DNA of 64,000 bases from Colwellia psychrerythraea. GTDB taxonomy: Bacteria > Pseudomonadota > Gammaproteobacteria > Enterobacterales > Alteromonadaceae. The notes beneath the pieces are model-generated. The model was not told the origin of the DNA. It ran no database searches and saw only the letters and a program-made list of their open reading frames with translations. Positions 8,219-16,615 of this stretch are shown here, one piece after another; the first letter of the stretch is position 1; the number at the start of each line of letters is the position of its first letter. Location: the NCBI RefSeq assembly GCF_000764225.1, contig NZ_JQED01000017.1, forward strand, positions 124,001 to 188,000, written 5' to 3'. Both the position numbers and the translations under genes were made by a program.

Positions 8219-9724
8219 TTAATGTTCTTTGAAAACGGTTTGTTTAATACCTATTTTATCTTTTTGAAAGCCAGGTCTTACTTTCCCTGTGAAAGGCTGA
8301 TAACTATTGACAGGATCATCGTTAGTTAAAGGATCGCCTACTTCAACTTTTAGCTCTTCCAATTTAGCAGTTAGTTCTTGAATAATACTAGCACTGCCTT
8401 CTGCATTTGAAATATCGTGCATTTCCCAAGGGTCATTCATTAAATCAAACAATACATTTCTTTTTAGTAATGGATAGTAAACTAATTTGTACCTGTGGTT
8501 TCTGGCCATACGTTGAAAATGTCGATAACTTCCATAGATATAATTATTCATGACAGTCTTTTCACCACGGATAATAGGTAGCACACTCGGGCCTTGAACA
8601 GATTCTGGGGTATCAATACCAGCTAGTTCTGCTGTTGTAGCAAAAATACTGTTTAAATAAAACATACCCTTTGCACGAGTATTTTCTGGAATCCCATTAC
8701 CGACCATGATAAACGGAGTACGAATACTATGATCATAAACACTTTGCTTCCCAGCTAATCCATGCTTTCCAACTGCTAAACCGTGATCGGAAGTAAAAAT
8801 AATATATGTATTGTTAGCGTATGGTGATTTTTCTAAACTATCAAGGATTCGACCAATTTGATCATCCATGTGTTCAATCATGGCGTAGTACTCACCAATA
8901 AATTCCTTTGTTTGTTTTTCAGTACGTGGGAATGTCATTAAAGCTTCATCACGAATATTATAATCACCTGCATCTATTTCTGGCATAGGTAAAAAGTTTG
9001 GCGGTAGGTTGATACTTTCTGCTGGGTACTTATCCACATAAGACTGTGGAGATTGGCGCGGGTCATGTGGTGCTGTAAAGGCCACATACATAAAAAAGGG
9101 ATTGTTGTTTCTTTTTTCTTTAGTTTCAATATAACTTATTGCTGCATCAGCAAAAGCTTCGCTGGTGTGTTGGTTTTTTTGCTTTTTAGCCCACTTAATT
9201 TTCTCGCCGAAATCAGTCAACCAAGGCTTCCATTGACCACCTTTTCTTATGGGAGCCATTCCTCCTTCATGTACGGCGCGACCTATATTAAATGAGCGTT
9301 TTAATGCATTGTCACCCACATGCCACTTGCCGGTAATAAAGGTTTCATAGCCTGATTGACGAAAAGTTTCACCCATTAACGGGTAGGTAGTTTTATTTGA
9401 CACAGGAGAGAAGCCCGTCATATGTAGATTACGGCCAGTGTTAATCATTTGGCGGCTTGGCGCACAAACGGCACCAGACCATGAGCCTTGGTTGAAGACA
9501 TGGGTAAATGCCATACCACTGTGTGCTAGCCTATCTATATTAGGTGTTTGGATTGCTTTGTTGCCTAATGCGTTGATTGTATCTATAGATTGGTCATCTG
9601 TGATAATCAGTAATATGTTAGGGCGCTCATTTTGTTCAGAATAACTTGGTGAAACTGTAAGGGAGCTTATTGCGCACAATATTATAAATAGAAATTTTAT
9701 TGCTCTAAAGGTGTTGTTCATCAT
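8219..9724 (-). CDS. Sulfatase, formylglycine-dependent, exported
   Basis: The 501-residue arylsulfatase-family enzyme has an N-terminal signal peptide ending near SPSYSEQ. The sequence N-I-L-L-I-I-T-D-D-Q-S holds the metal-binding aspartates, and C-A-P-S-R-Q-M-I-N-T-G-R is the activation motif, in which the cysteine becomes formylglycine. The block TGKWHVGD and the late TSDHGLAVGKHGL complete the active site. It differs from the other sulfatase in this locus (CTPSR core), so the two probably act on different linkages. It stands 129 bp after the permease gene and may be co-transcribed with it. The precise substrate is unknown. Confidence 0.92.
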   Translation of the reverse strand: MMNNTFRAIKFLFIILCAISSLTVSPSYSEQNERPNILLIITDDQSIDTINALGNKAIQTPNIDRLAHSGMAFTHVFNQGSWSGAVCAPSRQMINTGRNLHMTGFSPVSNKTTYPLMGETFRQSGYETFITGKWHVGDNALKRSFNIGRAVHEGGMAPIRKGGQWKPWLTDFGEKIKWAKKQKNQHTSEAFADAAISYIETKEKRNNNPFFMYVAFTAPHDPRQSPQSYVDKYPAESINLPPNFLPMPEIDAGDYNIRDEALMTFPRTEKQTKEFIGEYYAMIEHMDDQIGRILDSLEKSPYANNTYIIFTSDHGLAVGKHGLAGKQSVYDHSIRTPFIMVGNGIPENTRAKGMFYLNSIFATTAELAGIDTPESVQGPSVLPIIRGEKTVMNNYIYGSYRHFQRMARNHRYKLVYYPLLKRNVLFDLMNDPWEMHDISNAEGSASIIQELTAKLEELKVEVGDPLTNDDPVNSYQPFTGKVRPGFQKDKIGIKQTVFKEH

Positions 9725-9853
9725 AAACCTTAATTTAGTTTTGCTTATTATAAATAGAAATTGTCATGGGTAATGGTTAATTTTTATCTACTATTTTTAA
9801 ATAAAAGAGCAACTTAAGCAGCCCTTTTTATGATTGTTATTTGCTTTAACTCG

Positions 9854-11272
9854 TTACGCTTTATGGATGTTATGAGCTCTATAGCCATAAGCAGCGATGA
9901 CAATAAAGCAAATTAGTGGTAATAAAAATGAAGTTTGTACCGAAGGAATACCAGCAATAATTGATGGGCCATCTATCATATTACCTTGTAGTGGTGGCAT
10001 TAATGCGCCTCCAACAATAGCCATGACTAAACCCGCAGAAGCTAAGCTTGCATCATTACCTGTATCTTTTAGAGCAATACCATAAATTGTAGGGAACATT
10101 AATGACATACAAGCTGATGTAGCTATAAGGCAGTACAACCCAGCCATACCACCAATAAAGATAGTACCAAATGACAGTATAATGCCGCCAATAGCTAATA
10201 TTTGTAGTAGTTGTCCAGGGCGGATTTTAGCTAGTAGGAAGGTGCAAATGAAACGACTGGCTAAGAAAATTCCCATCGCAATTATATTAAATTGTTGTGC
10301 TTGAGCGGCAGTTAAACCAACGGAAGTGATCCCGTAATGTATAATGAAAGTCCAACACATAATTTGTGCACCAACATAAAACGCTTGGGCGATAACACCT
10401 TCACGGTATCTCGCGTTGGAAAGTAAACGAACAAAAGTAGCTTTTAATACATGAGCGCTTAAAGGCTCATCATGAGTAATAGTGTCAGGTAATTTTCGAA
10501 ATAAAAACACAAGAAATAGTAATGCCACTACCGAAGCAATGGCAATATAGGGGCCGCGAACCGTTATTAAGTCAGCAGCTTGCATAGCTTGATGAGCAGC
10601 TGGCTCTGCAGTTGAAAAGTCAACCAAAGCTTGTGTTAATTTCCCATCAACTACAGAAGGTAACATCTCTGCGTATTCAGGATGAGCAGACTTTTCAAGC
10701 GCACGGAACTCCTCAACTTTGAGCTCACTTAAAATGTAATTGGAAGCAACGAACATACCGCCAAGGGAGCCAATAGGGTTAAAAGCTTGCGCTAGGTTTA
10801 AACGTTGTGTTGATGTTTCTGGAGAGCCCATTGAAAGAATGTAAGGGTTGGCAGTTGTTTCTAAGAGGGCAAGTCCGCAAGTTAACACACATAAAGCTAA
10901 TAAAAAGAAGTTAAACTGAGCGGTGATACTGGCGGGTAAAAACAATAATGCGCCAAGAGCATAAAGTGCTAAGCCTAGTAATATTCCTGCTTTGTATGAG
11001 AAACGACGGATAAAAATAGCTGCTGGTATTGCCATAATGCCATAACCTAAATAAAAGGCGAATTGCACCATCGAGCTTTGGGCATTGCTAATTAGGAAAA
11101 TATCTTTAAAAGCTTTTACTAATGGATTAGTGATGTCATTAGCGAAACCCCATAATGGAAATAATGCCGCGACGAGTATAAAAGGAAACAGGTACTCCTT
11201 AGATAGTATGGGCGTTTTAGAAACGTTTGATTGGTTGATAGTATTGTCTACTATCTTGGCTGTGGTTGTCAT
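9854..11272 (-). CDS. fucP: FucP-family sugar:proton symporter (L-fucose/L-galactose permease type)
   Basis: A 472-residue major facilitator protein with about 12 predicted membrane segments. The first transmembrane segment FPLWGFANDITNPLV and the later ALLETTANPYIL block are hallmarks of the FucP subfamily; the charged residues in these two segments carry protons and sugar in E. coli FucP. A loop of about 50 residues in the middle (near SELKVEEFRAL) enlarges the usual 440-residue size. E. coli FucP also takes L-galactose, so this carrier fits a locus for L-galactonate catabolism. GAGG lies 6 bp before the ATG. The ligand is inferred. Confidence 0.82.
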   Translation of the reverse strand: MTTTAKIVDNTINQSNVSKTPILSKEYLFPFILVAALFPLWGFANDITNPLVKAFKDIFLISNAQSSMVQFAFYLGYGIMAIPAAIFIRRFSYKAGILLGLALYALGALLFLPASITAQFNFFLLALCVLTCGLALLETTANPYILSMGSPETSTQRLNLAQAFNPIGSLGGMFVASNYILSELKVEEFRALEKSAHPEYAEMLPSVVDGKLTQALVDFSTAEPAAHQAMQAADLITVRGPYIAIASVVALLFLVFLFRKLPDTITHDEPLSAHVLKATFVRLLSNARYREGVIAQAFYVGAQIMCWTFIIHYGITSVGLTAAQAQQFNIIAMGIFLASRFICTFLLAKIRPGQLLQILAIGGIILSFGTIFIGGMAGLYCLIATSACMSLMFPTIYGIALKDTGNDASLASAGLVMAIVGGALMPPLQGNMIDGPSIIAGIPSVQTSFLLPLICFIVIAAYGYRAHNIHKA

Positions 11273-11354
11273 ATTGACCTCTCATGCATTAGTTTATCAC
11301 TTTTTAGATATTATTTTTCAGCACTGTCAGGGCTTAATATTGTGTGATTTTTAT

Positions 11355-11405
11355 AGTTAATGTACACAAGGTACTTATTATAGGCTATTCTGTCAACACA
11401 TTAAC
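11355..11405 (-). promoter_or_regulatory. fucP promoter region with shared 13-bp operator candidate
   Basis: On the minus strand a perfect TATAAT (11377-11382) is followed by AAGTACCTTG and then TTGTGTACATTAA (plus-strand coordinates 11357-11369). The 13-mer is identical to one at the lgoD start region and lies 8-20 bp after the -10 box, where a repressor would block initiation. The -35 match (GTTAAT or TTAATG) is poor, so an activator could be needed. Confidence 0.45.
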
Positions 11406-11571
11406 TGTTGATTATTATTAAAGGTCAATATGGTTTGTCGTTGTTATTTGGTTAAGAGCTGTCACTTTCAGCTACGATGGTGACAAGATATTGGGCTATT
11501 ATTTTTGTAAAGTAATGACATTGATTGACAATTTAAACAGATGAAATTCGGCTTCTAGGAACTTAATTGAA

Positions 11572-13752
11572 ATGAGAAATACCTATCTACTACTAATTAT
11601 TGTTATCAGCTTAAACTCTCTTATGATAACTGAAAGCTATGCAAAAAGTACAATTGAGGATAGCCAATCTGATCAATCATGTATTCGTTGTCATACTAGT
11701 TCAGTACAAGCATGGCAAAAATCTGATCATGCCAAATCAATGGCTTTGCCGGATAAAAATTCAATACTTGCTGATTTTAATAATACTGACATTGAACATT
11801 ATGGACAGAAGGCACACTTTTTTATTAAAGATAATGAATATCAAGTAACTATTTCTTATAACAATAATATTGACCAATACCCTATAAAGTACACTTTTGG
11901 ATATTTCCCCGTACAACAATATTTAGTTGAAACGGAGAAAGGAAAATTGCAAGTATTACCCTTCGCTTGGGATGCTAGAACCAAAGAAAATGGTGGCCAA
12001 CGTTGGTATCATAACTATAGCCATGAAGAAATTAGGCCAGAAGATAGGTTACATTGGCGTCAACCTCTACAAAACTGGAATGGCATGTGCGCCGATTGTC
12101 ACTCTGACGGTCTTAAAAGAAATTACGATAGCGACCAAAACCAATTTGAGACGACATTTGATAATATCAATGTTGGTTGTTTATCATGTCATGACGATAT
12201 GTCGGAACATGCAAAAACAACTAAACGTAATGTTGCCAATGATATCACCTCAACAAAACACCCTACCGGTCAGTGGCTAAGAGCAGCGGCAGATAAAACC
12301 GCTAAATGGCAGGGCGCGAAACGCAATAATAGTTTTATGGATAACTGCTTTGCTTGTCATGCTTTGCGCGCTCCACTAACCGATGGTATTAAAGTCAACA
12401 CACCTTTTCTGGATCAGTTTATGCCACAACTACCTTCTGCCCCTAGCTACCATGCTGATGGACAAATCAAAGAAGAAGTTTATGTCTATGGCTCTTTTTT
12501 ACAGAGTAAAATGTATAACAAAGGCGTTAACTGTTTGGATTGCCATGATAAACACACCATGAAATTAAAAATTGAAGGCAATGGCTTATGTCTACAGTGC
12601 CATGGCGGCGAAGTTTATAACGTGACATCTCATCATCAACATCAGGAGTCATCGACTGGGGCACAGTGTGCTAATTGCCATATGCCGACAAACCGCTATA
12701 TGGGCGTAGATGACAGACGAGATCATAGTTTTAAAATTCCAAGACCAGACTTATCTGTTGATTTTAATACACCTAATGCGTGTACACAGTGCCATGAGGA
12801 TAAAACTAATCAATGGGCGAGTGATAACTTAGAAAAATGGCATGGTAAGCCAAAAGCTATATCAAAGAGTAAGCAGTTTTTAATAGTATTAAATAACGGC
12901 CAAGCTATTAACCTTGAAGATCACTTAAGTATTATTGCCGATACCAAGCTTGATGTAATAAGCAGAGCCAGCGCGCTACAAATGCTTAGCTTCACTACGC
13001 AAATGATCACCATTGAGATATTAAAACCCTACTTAGAACACTCAGAGAGTTTATTACGACTCAGTGCTGCAAATGCTGCATTATTGTTAACTCCAGTGGA
13101 AAGAGTAATACATCTTACCCCTTTATTAGTTGATGAATTTAAAGCGATCCGAGTAGCAGCGGCAAGAAATTTAGTGGCGAGCAAAATTTCAGCAAAAAAT
13201 CAGCAAGCGTTTGATGAAGCGCTCAGTGAGCTATTTGATACGAATGAGTTGAGTAGTTGGCGCGGAGAAGGTCGAGCTAATCAAGGTGCTATAGCTATAG
13301 AAACAAATGATTTCTTGGCAGCAGAAAAATATTTTCGAGGATCGATAATAATTGAACCATACTTTGAGGCAAGTTATATCAATTTAGCTGATGTCTACCG
13401 AGTTCAGCAACGTTCAATAGAAGCCGCTGCAGTGTTAGTTGAAGGAACAAAAAACTTACCAAAATCAGCAGTAATTAAATATGCGTATGGTTTGCATTTA
13501 GTTCGACAGAAAAATTATGTTAACGCAGTTACTTTGTTCGAAGAAGCTGTGCATTTATCTCCTGAAAATTCTCAATATGCTTATACCCTTGTGCTTGCGT
13601 TAGATGGAATAGGGCACAGTAAAAAGGCATTAAGCAAACTTAAAACTCTCATTCTAGATTATGAAGATAAGGCTAAATTAAAAGAGCTTGGTTTGTATCT
13701 TTCTCAAAAAAGCAATAATAAAGCTGATTATGATTGGTTTATTAAGTTATAA
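11572..13752 (+). CDS. Octaheme c-type cytochrome with HEAT and TPR repeats
   Basis: The 726-residue exported protein has an N-terminal signal peptide (to about residue 25) and eight CXXCH heme sites: CIRCH 37, CADCH 173, CLSCH 203, CFACH 259, CLDCH 321, CLQCH 340, CANCH 366 and CTQCH 404. Residues about 440-560 read as HEAT-like helices. Residues about 585-720 are TPR units (for example AEKYFRGSIIIEPYFEASYINLADVYR). It should act in periplasmic electron transfer, with the repeats as a protein-binding platform. It is divergent from the sugar permease gene. Comparable multiheme TPR proteins exist, but I cannot name a defined reaction. Confidence 0.85.
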   Translation: MRNTYLLLIIVISLNSLMITESYAKSTIEDSQSDQSCIRCHTSSVQAWQKSDHAKSMALPDKNSILADFNNTDIEHYGQKAHFFIKDNEYQVTISYNNNIDQYPIKYTFGYFPVQQYLVETEKGKLQVLPFAWDARTKENGGQRWYHNYSHEEIRPEDRLHWRQPLQNWNGMCADCHSDGLKRNYDSDQNQFETTFDNINVGCLSCHDDMSEHAKTTKRNVANDITSTKHPTGQWLRAAADKTAKWQGAKRNNSFMDNCFACHALRAPLTDGIKVNTPFLDQFMPQLPSAPSYHADGQIKEEVYVYGSFLQSKMYNKGVNCLDCHDKHTMKLKIEGNGLCLQCHGGEVYNVTSHHQHQESSTGAQCANCHMPTNRYMGVDDRRDHSFKIPRPDLSVDFNTPNACTQCHEDKTNQWASDNLEKWHGKPKAISKSKQFLIVLNNGQAINLEDHLSIIADTKLDVISRASALQMLSFTTQMITIEILKPYLEHSESLLRLSAANAALLLTPVERVIHLTPLLVDEFKAIRVAAARNLVASKISAKNQQAFDEALSELFDTNELSSWRGEGRANQGAIAIETNDFLAAEKYFRGSIIIEPYFEASYINLADVYRVQQRSIEAAAVLVEGTKNLPKSAVIKYAYGLHLVRQKNYVNAVTLFEEAVHLSPENSQYAYTLVLALDGIGHSKKALSKLKTLILDYEDKAKLKELGLYLSQKSNNKADYDWFIKL

Positions 13753-13845
13753 GTGACTTGGGACTTCCACTTAATTATTTTTACTGTTAAATGCACGTAT
13801 GCTTCCTTGTTGTAGCTTGTAGTTACTTCCTTTTTTAATAAAGCT

Positions 13846-15114
13846 TTAGTTATTAACGTGTTTTTTTAACAGATTGAATTCGTTTGAATTTATATCTTCT
13901 TCAGCACAAATACTTAACAGGTCGTCAATAAAGTACTTTAACGCTCTGCTTTCAATATTTTTAACCTTTTCTTGTTGTGTAGGCGTTAGCATTTGATAGC
14001 TAGTCGCCGCACCAAAGTCACCAAAAATAATATTACCTTGGCTATCAAATAAGGTGTTGTGAGCGTATAAATCACCGTGACATACTTGATTGTTATGCAA
14101 GTGCACGAACACGTCTTGCATTTGGCTGACGATGCGGTTAATGAGCTGAATGGGTAAGTTAAAACCTGGTGGAAAGGTATCTCGGGTGCAGCTTTTAAAA
14201 CAAGGTGGTAAACCTAAGTTTTGATAATTCTCAGGGATCAACGTCATGATTAATGCAAGATAGTTTTCTTCATTCACTTGCGCCACTGATGCTACTAAAT
14301 TTGGATGATGCCCGGCTTGTAAGCAAGCTTGTAACTCATCTTGCGGGTAACCATCGCTGGTGATTTCACCTTTAAATACTTTTACGGCGATTTCTTCAGG
14401 AAATTGTGATTGTGGTGCATTCCAATGAGCCTTGGAAATAATACCTGAAGCGCCTTGGCCTAATACATTTTCTAAGGTATAGCTTGCTGATGAAATTTCA
14501 GGGACGGATTTTATTTGGGCGTGAATATCACTATTAATCTTAGCTTCAACCTTTGTAAATGGGTTGCCGGCAAAGGCAAACCAGGCCAAATTAGGTAGAT
14601 CTAATAGTTGTTCAGGGCATTCTGTTAGTTGATTAGCAGAAATACGTACCAGCTCTAGGTTACGAGATTGTGCTAATGTTTGCGGCAGATGTGTTAACTG
14701 GTTACCCGCTAATGCTAACTTTTGTAGCCTTGGGCGCTCACCTAAACTATTGGGTAGAGTTTCAATTAAATTATCCGTTAAGATTAACCAACGTAATTGT
14801 GCTGGCAGCGATTGTTCGGACACCCGCTTTATTTTGTTTGACTTAAAACCAATCATTTCTAAGCTAGGTAGCTGCCCTAATATGTCAGGCAAATGTTCAA
14901 ATTTATTCTGTGAGGCAAAAATAATTTTGAGCTTTTTCATATGAGCTAATTCATCAGGCAATGATGATAAGGCATTATTAGATAAATCGAGGATCTCTAA
15001 ACTGTCAGCTAACGTTAAAATTTCTAGGGGGAATGTCTTCAGGCTTTCAGATAATTTTAATTGACTGATGCCGGCGAGCTTACCAGAGCGAAGTTGAGAA
15101 AGCGTATGCAACAT
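13846..15114 (-). CDS. Leucine-rich repeat protein kinase
   Basis: A 422-residue protein. Residues about 35-185 form leucine-rich repeats of the bacterial pattern LxxLxLxxNxLxxLP. A kinase domain fills about 212-422, with a glycine loop (GQGASGI, 219-225), the ATP lysine (IAVKVFK, K245), the catalytic loop H-G-D-L-Y-A-H-N (346-353; HGD instead of HRD) and DFG (366-368). All key catalytic residues are present, so it may be active. There is no signal peptide or membrane segment, so it is cytosolic. It stands alone and convergent with the cytochrome gene; no target or phosphatase is next to it. Confidence 0.85.
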   Translation of the reverse strand: MLHTLSQLRSGKLAGISQLKLSESLKTFPLEILTLADSLEILDLSNNALSSLPDELAHMKKLKIIFASQNKFEHLPDILGQLPSLEMIGFKSNKIKRVSEQSLPAQLRWLILTDNLIETLPNSLGERPRLQKLALAGNQLTHLPQTLAQSRNLELVRISANQLTECPEQLLDLPNLAWFAFAGNPFTKVEAKINSDIHAQIKSVPEISSASYTLENVLGQGASGIISKAHWNAPQSQFPEEIAVKVFKGEITSDGYPQDELQACLQAGHHPNLVASVAQVNEENYLALIMTLIPENYQNLGLPPCFKSCTRDTFPPGFNLPIQLINRIVSQMQDVFVHLHNNQVCHGDLYAHNTLFDSQGNIIFGDFGAATSYQMLTPTQQEKVKNIESRALKYFIDDLLSICAEEDINSNEFNLLKKHVNN

Positions 15115-15204
15115 AAAATGTCCGTAGAAAAGAATAAAAAGGCGCGCTAGTGTACAAGAAACTCGTTATTAAATCTTGGGCAATCGCGCAGTGATATTTT
15201 GCCT

Positions 15205-15507
15205 TTATCTCTTTTGATATTTTGGATGTAAACTCAAATAGTCACACCAAATACTAAAGTTAGAGTGATTGTAACGTATGTCCGTAGCAGTAAACCATTT
15301 TGAATATTCAATGGCCTTGAGACGAAATAGAATTTTATTACCGTCAATAGCAACATGACAGATTAAATTTTCCATGGTCTTATTACTTACTTGCACTTGG
15401 GCAAATCCCTTGGCATTACGTTGATGTTTTACTGCTATCTTAGGCATAGATAAAGCGCTAACAGAGAATAAGAATGCAGTGAGCAAAGCAAATAGCTTTA
15501 TAGTCAT
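15205..15507 (-). CDS. Small secreted protein of unknown function
   Basis: This 100-residue protein has a clear signal peptide (MTIKLFALLTAFLFSVSALS) and a mature part of about 80 residues with two cysteines (in LICHVAI and IWCDYL) that could form a disulfide. The C-terminus is basic. I do not recognise the family. It lies about 90 bp upstream of the kinase gene on the same strand, but the gap and lack of overlap give no strong operon signal. Confidence 0.6.
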   Translation of the reverse strand: MTIKLFALLTAFLFSVSALSMPKIAVKHQRNAKGFAQVQVSNKTMENLICHVAIDGNKILFRLKAIEYSKWFTATDIRYNHSNFSIWCDYLSLHPKYQKR

Positions 15508-15674
15508 TGTTATGTTATTTCAACCATTTATAAAATAATGTCAAGTTTAGCATTGAAAGCGAATTAAGTGTCTCCATAACTTATAACAACGCGGTAATTT
15601 CATACTAATTATTGCAACTCAATTACAATATTTTAAAAATATGCTTAATAAAAGCATTTACAAGAGATAAAGTC

Positions 15675-16454
15675 ATGGCTAATTTCGTACCTGTTAGAAA
15701 AGAACAACATCAAAATCTTAAACTTGCTAGCAAGCGCGATCTTGCACATATTGCTGGTCAACACATTGTTTCTTTAACCGCTGCTGAATATGCGCAAGCA
15801 TCGGCAAGTTATCCTGTGTTACTCGTTAAAAATCCGAACTCACCTCGTTACCGAAGCGTTGCTATGTTAGGTTTAGAATCAGGTGAAAACTTATATTATA
15901 AAGATGAAAAGTGGAGTGGTTTATCATTACCACAAAGTGTTGGCATGGCACCCTTTGCTTTGGGTTTAGATCCTGACAAAGAAAATACCCTAACAGCCTG
16001 TGTTGATATTGATAGCGATTTAGTTGCTGAAGACAAAGAGCTTGCTTTGTTTGACGCTGACGGAAAAGAAACAGAGTTATTAACTAACGTACAAAACTCA
16101 CTAGGTCGTTTATATGAAAATGAAAAAATGACTGAAAACTTCATTAAGGAACTTGAAGAAAATGAATTACTACAAGAGCTTGAGTTAAATATTGATTTTA
16201 ATAATGGTGAAAAGAAAAAGCTTACAGGTATTTTTACTGTTAATGAAGATAAAGTTAAAGCATTAGCCGACGACAAAGTTTTAGATTTCCACAAACGTGG
16301 GTTGTTTGTGCCAATTTATGCAATGTTAGGTTCTTTAGGGCAAATTAACCGACTAGTACAATTGCGTAACCAAACTGGTAATGCTCAAATTACTAGCATT
16401 CAAATTGCACCCTTAGCTCAAGAAGAAATAAAAGAAGAAACTGCAGAGAGTTAA
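15675..16454 (+). CDS. SapC family protein
   Basis: The protein (about 259 residues) matches the SapC family: MANFVPVRKEQHQNLKL, a Y-P-V-L-L-V-K-N-P-N-S-P-R-Y segment and FALGLDPDKENTLTACVD. SapC was named after a gene beside a surface-layer protein; its biochemical role is unknown. In marine Alteromonadales such genes often sit beside TonB receptors and tryptophan halogenases (remembered association), which are not adjacent here. An in-frame ATG lies upstream at 15612, but the ATG at 15675 has AAGAGA at good spacing and the family's normal start. A strong terminator follows. Confidence 0.85.
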   Translation: MANFVPVRKEQHQNLKLASKRDLAHIAGQHIVSLTAAEYAQASASYPVLLVKNPNSPRYRSVAMLGLESGENLYYKDEKWSGLSLPQSVGMAPFALGLDPDKENTLTACVDIDSDLVAEDKELALFDADGKETELLTNVQNSLGRLYENEKMTENFIKELEENELLQELELNIDFNNGEKKKLTGIFTVNEDKVKALADDKVLDFHKRGLFVPIYAMLGSLGQINRLVQLRNQTGNAQITSIQIAPLAQEEIKEETAES

Positions 16455-16498
16455 TTCATCTGCTTATACGGTAGTAATAAAATATATAGAATAATATC

Positions 16499-16521
16499 AA
16501 GGGGCTTTTGCCCCTTTTTTG
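16499..16521 (+). terminator. Intrinsic terminator after the SapC-family gene
   Basis: AAGGGGC and GCCCCTT pair around a TTTT loop and are followed by a run of T. It is a textbook Rho-independent terminator about 45 bp after the stop codon. Confidence 0.9.
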
Positions 16522-16615
16522 TTGCTTTTTTGTTAAAAAAAATTACTTTTCATATTCCTGTGCTGGTACACCTGTGATAATTTAAGCTATAGCGATTTAT
16601 AATAATGAGAATAAT

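Noticed and set aside
15896-16294. 132-residue minus-strand frame inside the SapC-family gene
   Set aside because: It is serine-rich, antisense to a well-supported gene, and has no credible start.
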